From Planctomycetota bacterium (lineage in GTDB: Bacteria > Planctomycetota > Phycisphaerae > SM23-33): a DNA stretch of 34,870 nt. Positions 31,801-34,870 of this stretch are shown here, one piece after another. Made by a program: the position numbers and the translations under genes. The stretch lies in contig JAPLNA010000012.1 in the NCBI GenBank assembly GCA_026693065.1, positions 2,324 to 37,193 of the forward strand, given 5' to 3'. Each line of letters starts with the position of its first letter. Positions within the stretch are counted from its first letter, which is position 1. The notes beneath the pieces are model-generated. The model saw only the letters and a list, made by a program, of their open reading frames with translations. It was not told where the DNA came from and did not search any database.

Positions 31801-31875
31801 ATGGACATGTTAGACGTCTACGAGTGGGGAATTGTACCGGTGTGCGTTGTTGCGGTTGTGGTTGTGTTTGTGTAG
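31801..31875 (+). CDS. 24-aa single-span membrane micropeptide
   Basis: ATG 31801 has GGAG seven bases upstream and encodes MDMLDVYEWGIVPVCVVAVV followed by VVFV and a stop. It is a short polar N-terminus and one hydrophobic helix. The next ORF starts 10 bases after its stop, consistent with a coupled pair. Too short for family assignment. The ribosome site and composition support it, hence moderate confidence. Confidence 0.45.
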   Translation: MDMLDVYEWGIVPVCVVAVVVVFV

Positions 31876-31884
31876 CGCCGAACG

Positions 31885-32394
31885 ATGGCGAAGCGGACAA
31901 AGGAGGGCCTGTTGGAGAGTCGTGGGCAGGCTGCTATGACAGCATTGGTGGTGGGAGTGGTGTGGGTGTTGGCTCCGTGGTGTGTGGGGATTGGCTGGAA
32001 AGGGGTGGGTGGCGGCAATAATGACGGCAGGGCTAGAAAGCCGCTACGTGACAATCTCCACATGATAGATATACGGGGTGAAGGTGCTGGAACGGAAAGA
32101 ACGCAGACGAATCATGGCTGGACAACAAAGAAGGAGTGGTCACTGTTCCGACGAGTGGATGGTGATGTTCGGTATGTCGGTACGAAGGACGGTGAAGACT
32201 ACGGCGTAGACCCTTCTACTGGCGAGGTGTGGAAGGGCGGGACGGGCCTTGGTGGTGGGCTATCCAAGTATGGCTGCGTCGTCCTTACAAACGGGGAGCA
32301 GCCCCCATCGGACGGGTCAAATGGGATCGAAATACTGCTATGGGCAGGACGCATGCGAATGGGAATCGACGCCGGAAAAGACCATCGGAAGTAG
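31885..32394 (+). CDS. Hypothetical protein with one membrane segment (169 aa)
   Basis: ATG 31885 follows the micropeptide stop by nine bases and lacks a strong ribosome site, so it may depend on coupling. Residues about 17-38 (AAMTALVVGVVWVLAPWCVG) form a membrane helix. The following region contains TTKKEWSLFRRVDGDVRYVG then TKDGEDYGVDPSTGEVW, which reads like a small beta-rich exposed domain. No family was recognised. The 208 bases before the micropeptide (31593-31800) show nothing recognisable apart from short frames. Confidence 0.45.
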   Translation: MAKRTKEGLLESRGQAAMTALVVGVVWVLAPWCVGIGWKGVGGGNNDGRARKPLRDNLHMIDIRGEGAGTERTQTNHGWTTKKEWSLFRRVDGDVRYVGTKDGEDYGVDPSTGEVWKGGTGLGGGLSKYGCVVLTNGEQPPSDGSNGIEILLWAGRMRMGIDAGKDHRK

Positions 32395-32610
32395 ATTGTA
32401 TCAGAAGAGTCCGAGGTGGGGTTGGTCAGGATGGTGCGATCGCCCTTTACGTGTAGCGTGTATCATGCTACCCCGCACGCCGCAAACCAAGCGATATCGC
32501 CCGCTTGTCCTCCGCTGATAGCCACCATCGTCACCTGAATATAGCTCCCGTGGCCATCTGCGAAGGGATCAATCTCGGTTCTTCTGGCAGGATGGTGTTG
32601 ACCTCAGCCT

Positions 32611-32973
32611 TCAGTCCAGCTTTGCAGAGTGGGACAGAAAACCATCTGCCGAGACGGTCACGGTTTCCCCCCGTTCCGTTAACCAATTCCACTCCAGCCA
32701 CCCGAGTTCCACCATTTCCCCCGGATCAAGTTTGTCGATGGTTCTAGCAGCACTCTGTCCGTTCGGAGCCTCAATACGCACGGTCAGGTGGAGTATCGTC
32801 CGTTGGGAGGCATTGAGTATTTGCAGCACTCGCCCAGCACCTACGATAGAGTTGCGGGTGGTGATCTTGACTGGGACCGTAAGCGATCCCGATTTGATTG
32901 CCTCGCAACCACAGAGGCAAGTGAGTGCCAACACGTATACAGAAGGGACACGGATAAGCATTCGACTGGTCAC
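32611..32973 (-). CDS. Small predicted lipoprotein (120 aa)
   Basis: GTG at 32973 is chosen because AAAGGATG lies upstream at the right spacing. ATG 32961 is the alternative, and the longer frame to 33042 runs into the IS. The N-terminus MTSRMLIRVPSVYVLALTCL followed by CGC is a signal peptide with an LCGC lipobox, so the product is probably lipid-anchored at the Cys. The rest (SIVGAGRVLQILNASQRTIL, KLDPGEMVELGWLEW) looks like a small beta-sandwich domain. The IS3 element inserted 13 bases upstream of this start, so its original promoter lies beyond the IS near 34660 and expression is probably changed. Confidence 0.65.
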   Translation of the reverse strand: MTSRMLIRVPSVYVLALTCLCGCEAIKSGSLTVPVKITTRNSIVGAGRVLQILNASQRTILHLTVRIEAPNGQSAARTIDKLDPGEMVELGWLEWNWLTERGETVTVSADGFLSHSAKLD

Positions 32974-32986
32974 GGTCGCATCCTTT

Positions 32987-33031
32987 TGTAAAGGTTCAGT
33001 CGGAATTGGGCGCAGTGCCTGGTCGGGTAAG
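32987..33031. repeat. Left terminal inverted repeat of the IS3 element
   Basis: It begins TGTAAAGGTTCAGTCGGAAT and pairs with the right repeat at 34609-34653. The first 29 bases match at 25 positions and the similarity continues to the GTAAG at 33031. Confidence 0.85.
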
Positions 33032-33059
33032 ATAGTGCCCAACCAAGAAGGATGTGCCC

Positions 33060-33389
33060 ATGAGCGACGAGAAGGACGGCGTACGGCGGCGGTTTACCGC
33101 CCAGGAGAAGGTGGCGATCTTGCGGCAGCACTTTATCGACAAGGTGTCGGTCTCGGAGGTCTGCGACAAGCATGGCCTCAACCCAACGGCCTTTTACCGC
33201 TGGCAGAAGGAGTTCTTCGAGAACGGGGCCGCTGCCTTTGAGTCCCGCCAGCCCCGCAGCGATGGCAAGACCCGGCAGTTGGAGCATCGGGTCGAGGCCC
33301 TCCAGGCCAAGCTGGTTCGCAAGGACGAGGTCATCGGCGAACTGATGGAGGACCACGTGCGCCTAAAAAAAAGTCTTGGGGAGAACTGA
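33060..33389 (+). CDS. IS3 transposase OrfA (HTH protein)
   Basis: The product is 109 aa. ATG 33060 follows AGAAGG at the right distance. GTG 33054 is in frame but poorly spaced. RRRFTAQEKVAILRQHFIDK then VSVSEVCDKHGLNPTAFYRW is the IS3/IS911 helix-turn-helix that binds the IS ends. A leucine-zipper-like coiled coil (LEHRVEALQAKLVRKDEVIG) follows. Near its end an A8 run (33365-33372) allows a -1 shift into the orfB frame, giving a fused OrfAB transposase. Confidence 0.9.
   Translation: MSDEKDGVRRRFTAQEKVAILRQHFIDKVSVSEVCDKHGLNPTAFYRWQKEFFENGAAAFESRQPRSDGKTRQLEHRVEALQAKLVRKDEVIGELMEDHVRLKKSLGEN
33365..33373 (+). promoter_or_regulatory. Programmed -1 frameshift site (A8-G)
   Basis: Eight consecutive A at 33365-33372, read CTA-AAA-AAA-AGT in the orfA frame. 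A -1 slip gives KKSWGELNAAWTPPDVRDEV, which runs straight into orfB. orfB has no ribosome site of its own at 33413, so the functional enzyme is most likely the fusion of about 430 residues. Confidence 0.75.
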
Positions 33390-33412
33390 ACGCCGCCTGG
33401 ACGCCCCCCGAC

Positions 33413-34354
33413 GTGCGGGACGAGGTGATTGACTACGTGAGAACCTGGGCCGACAAAACGGAACTTCACGCCAAGACCCTGGTGGCCTGGATCGGCTTCG
33501 GTCGCTCCAAGTACTACCAGTGGAAGGACCGCTACGGCATGGTCAACGAGCACAACGCCTGGGTTCCCCGGGACCACTGGCTGCAAGACTGGGAGAAGCA
33601 GGCCATCGTGGCCTACCATCACGAGCATCCCCTGGACGGCTATCGCCTGCTGACGTACATGATGATGGACGCCGACATCGTCGCCGTCAGCCCAGCCAGC
33701 ACGTATCGGGTGCTCAAGGCCGCCGATCTTCTGGGGCGTTGGAATGCCAAGCCCTCCTTGAAGGGCACCGGCTTCGTCCAGCCCATCGGGCCTCACGAGC
33801 ACTGGCACATCGACGTGTCGTACCTGAATATCAGCGGCACGTTCTACTACCTGTGCAGCATCCTGGACGGCTTCAGCCGCTACATCGTCCACTGGGAGAT
33901 CCGCCAGGCGATGACCGAGGCGGACATCGAGATCATCCTCCAGCGGGCCAGGGAACTGTTCCCCGACGCCCGCCCCCGGATCATCTCCGACAACGGCCCG
34001 CAGTTCATCGCCCGGGACTTCAAGGAGTTCATTCGTATCTGCGGCATGACCCACGTTCGGACCAGCCCGTACTACCCCCAGTCCAACGGCAAGCTGGAAC
34101 GTTATCACCGCACCATCAAGGTTGACTGCATCCGTCCCGGTACGCCGCTGTGCCTGGACGACGCCCGGCGGATCGTGCAAACGTTCGTGACGGAGTACAA
34201 CACCGTCCGCCTGCACAGTGCGATTCAGTACATCACCCCGGCGGATAAACTTGCCGGGCGGGCCGAGACGATCCTGGCAACCCGGGACGCCAAACTCGCC
34301 GCCGCCAGAGATGCCCGCAAGGCCCGGCGTCAGCAGCAGCGGATTCCGGCGTAA
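33413..34354 (+). CDS. IS3 transposase OrfB (DDE integrase domain)
   Basis: The segment is 313 aa from the first GTG in this frame, but it is probably made only as OrfAB by the frameshift at 33365. The rve-type catalytic domain is complete: Asp134 in WHIDVSYL, Asp193 in IISDNGPQFI, and Glu229 in GKLERYHRT, spaced DD(35)E as expected for the IS3 family. The upstream HTH_21-like part (YHHEHPLDGYRLLTYMMMDA) is also present. The basic C-terminal tail (RDARKARRQQQ) would bind DNA. The protein is intact, without stops. Confidence 0.92.
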   Translation: MRDEVIDYVRTWADKTELHAKTLVAWIGFGRSKYYQWKDRYGMVNEHNAWVPRDHWLQDWEKQAIVAYHHEHPLDGYRLLTYMMMDADIVAVSPASTYRVLKAADLLGRWNAKPSLKGTGFVQPIGPHEHWHIDVSYLNISGTFYYLCSILDGFSRYIVHWEIRQAMTEADIEIILQRARELFPDARPRIISDNGPQFIARDFKEFIRICGMTHVRTSPYYPQSNGKLERYHRTIKVDCIRPGTPLCLDDARRIVQTFVTEYNTVRLHSAIQYITPADKLAGRAETILATRDAKLAAARDARKARRQQQRIPA

Positions 34355-34363
34355 CGCCACAGA

Positions 34364-34392
34364 TTGACAATGATCGACACGACCCCTACAAT
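34364..34392 (+). promoter_or_regulatory. Near-consensus promoter inside the IS, pointing outward
   Basis: TTGACA (34364-34369), exactly 17 bases, TACAAT (34387-34392): perfect -35 box and one mismatch in the -10 box. It starts 10 bases after the transposase stop and reads towards the right IS end and the partial gene at 34695. Confidence 0.7.
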
Positions 34393-34608
34393 ACGTCCAG
34401 CCGGTGAAACGGAAGCAGGCTCTGCGGGGACGCAACCTGCCAGGGATAGCCGGTCGGGACTTCGACCGCAGGTCGATTCGGGAATTCGGATGCCCCACGG
34501 CCCCCGGATTCCCGCCCCGTCTGCTGGCTGCGGGAGAAGCTTCCCCATGCCTCAGAAAATCCACCCTCGGAATACCGAAAGCCGCCCGGCGGTCGGGCGG
34601 ATCAGTTG
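34393..34608 (+). ncRNA. Candidate structured RNA between the IS promoter and right repeat
   Basis: No gene is evident. The stretch folds into several small hairpins: GCAG-GCT-CTGC near 34413-34423, GGTCG/CGACC near 34452-34467, and GGGAATTCGG / CCGGATTCCC (34480-34489, 34504-34513; one G-U pair), the last terminator-like. Two short words, GGGGACGCAA and GATAGCCGG, resemble core pieces of the c-di-GMP-I (GEMM) riboswitch in the right order, but the flanking stems do not fit well. An RNA or a captured 5' leader is plausible. Confidence 0.35.
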
Positions 34609-34653
34609 CTTAGCCGACCTGGGCCTGCGCCCAATTCAGGCTGAACCAGTACA
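34609..34653. repeat. Right terminal inverted repeat of the IS3 element
   Basis: It ends with CAGGCTGAACCAGTACA and is the imperfect reverse complement of 32987-33031. The flanking CTTT at 34654-34657 repeats the CTTT left of the element. Confidence 0.85.
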
Positions 34654-34694
34654 CTTTCCGATAGGCGTCGAGAAACCCAGGCAGTAAGTCTACC

Positions 34695-34870
34695 ATGTCA
34701 GGGCACGGCGTCAATGCCCTGCTTGATTTGGCTGTCGCTGAGTCGCATGGCGGGATTATCGGGCGTGCGTGGGGGGAAGGCAAGGACGTGGCCTCACCAG
34801 TAATTGTACATGAGGCTTTCTGGCCGACCTCCGAGCCGGTGGGGAGGGACATCGTGGTTTTGGGCATTCA
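34695..34870 (+). CDS. 5' end of an unidentified gene, running off the window
   Basis: ATG 34695 opens a frame to the window end, giving 58 residues beginning MSGHGVNALLDLAVAESHGG, with good amino acid composition and no stop. The ribosome site is weak (CAGGCAG). Before the IS arrived this gene was probably divergent from the lipoprotein gene at 32611-32973 across a short gap. The family is not recognised. The IS-borne promoter at 34364 could now drive it. Confidence 0.4.
   Translation, partial: MSGHGVNALLDLAVAESHGGIIGRAWGEGKDVASPVIVHEAFWPTSEPVGRDIVVLGI

Larger units (their letters stand above)
14036..32394 (+). mobile_element. Putative serine-integrase-borne integrative element (right end not located)
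   Basis: The element begins where a host gene is interrupted and a serine recombinase gene with its own promoter starts. Beyond it the base composition is less GC-rich and most genes lie on the plus strand with overlapping ATGA junctions. The content is typical of plasmid- or phage-like islands: DUF3102 protein, two methyltransferases, AAA ATPase, RepA/DnaB-like helicase, nuclease, Sel1 proteins and many unknowns. No conjugation or capsid gene was recognised. The end given is the last gene that clearly shares this style. The true right junction may be later or outside the window. Confidence 0.55.
32987..34653 (+). mobile_element. Complete IS3-family insertion sequence (1,667 bp)
   Basis: The ends are imperfect inverted repeats of about 45 bp, left 32987-33031 and right 34609-34653, with 25 of the outer 29 positions identical. 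Both ends start TGTA on their own strand. CTTT precedes the left end (32983-32986) and follows the right end (34654-34657), fitting the 3-5 bp target duplications of the IS3 family. It carries orfA and orfB joined by an A8 slippage site. The transposase genes look intact, so the copy may be active and recent. About 250 noncoding bases follow orfB, unusually long for an IS3 element. Confidence 0.9.

Noticed and set aside
34610-34867. 85-codon minus-strand frame crossing the right IS end
   Set aside because: It reads through the IS terminal repeat. The opposite frame from 34695 has better composition.
1-34870. CRISPR arrays, tRNA and rRNA genes
   Set aside because: No regularly spaced repeats, no tRNA-like T-arm with matching acceptor stem, and no rRNA-like sequence was seen.

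Overview
The window looks like a chromosomal segment of a GC-rich planctomycete, probably of the Phycisphaerae type. The evidence is two PEP-CTERM surface proteins, a GH57 glucan-branching enzyme, very GC-rich codon use in the first 14 kb, and an apparent bacterial sphingolipid locus. This placement is inferred from gene content. No rRNA or tRNA gene is present to confirm it.

Bases 1-13,940 read as host chromosome. In order they hold: the tail of an unidentified gene; two tandem paralogous PEP-CTERM proteins (minus); a GH57 branching enzyme (minus); a two-gene phosphorelay (DUF4118 membrane histidine kinase, then a REC-HisKA_3-HATPase-REC hybrid); and then lipid-type genes. The lipid-type group is an alpha-oxoamine synthase resembling serine palmitoyltransferase, a GNAT acyltransferase broken by an internal deletion plus frameshift, a GH3-family amido-synthetase-like protein, a small membrane protein, a CerR-like NAD-dependent reductase, and a C45-type Ntn amidohydrolase/acyltransferase. 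Together they look like a ceramide synthesis locus whose N-acyltransferase is damaged, or misassembled.

From about 14,036 to at least 32,400 the character changes: lower GC, tightly overlapping small genes, many hypotheticals. A large serine recombinase with its own TTGACT-17-TATACT promoter sits directly against a truncated host gene tail, so this looks like a serine-integrase-borne integrative element. Its cargo is a DUF3102 protein, two DNA methyltransferases flanking a 52-codon methyltransferase-like mini-ORF, an AAA ATPase, a RepA/DnaB-like replicative helicase behind an RNA-like leader hairpin, about 1.2 kb with no convincing gene that could hold an origin or structured RNA, an ADP-ribosyltransferase-like protein, a novel fusion of an unknown domain with a recombinase core-binding domain and an HTH, a PD-(D/E)XK nuclease paired with a coiled-coil protein, a DUF4236-like small protein, and a coupled Sel1-repeat / small membrane protein / Sel1-repeat operon. 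The right end of this element was not found.

The right edge carries a complete 1,667-bp IS3-family element (45-bp imperfect terminal repeats, CTTT target duplication, A8 frameshift site). It has landed immediately upstream of a small lipoprotein gene. Downstream of its transposase the IS carries a near-consensus promoter and a hairpin-rich noncoding stretch pointing towards a gene that runs off the window.
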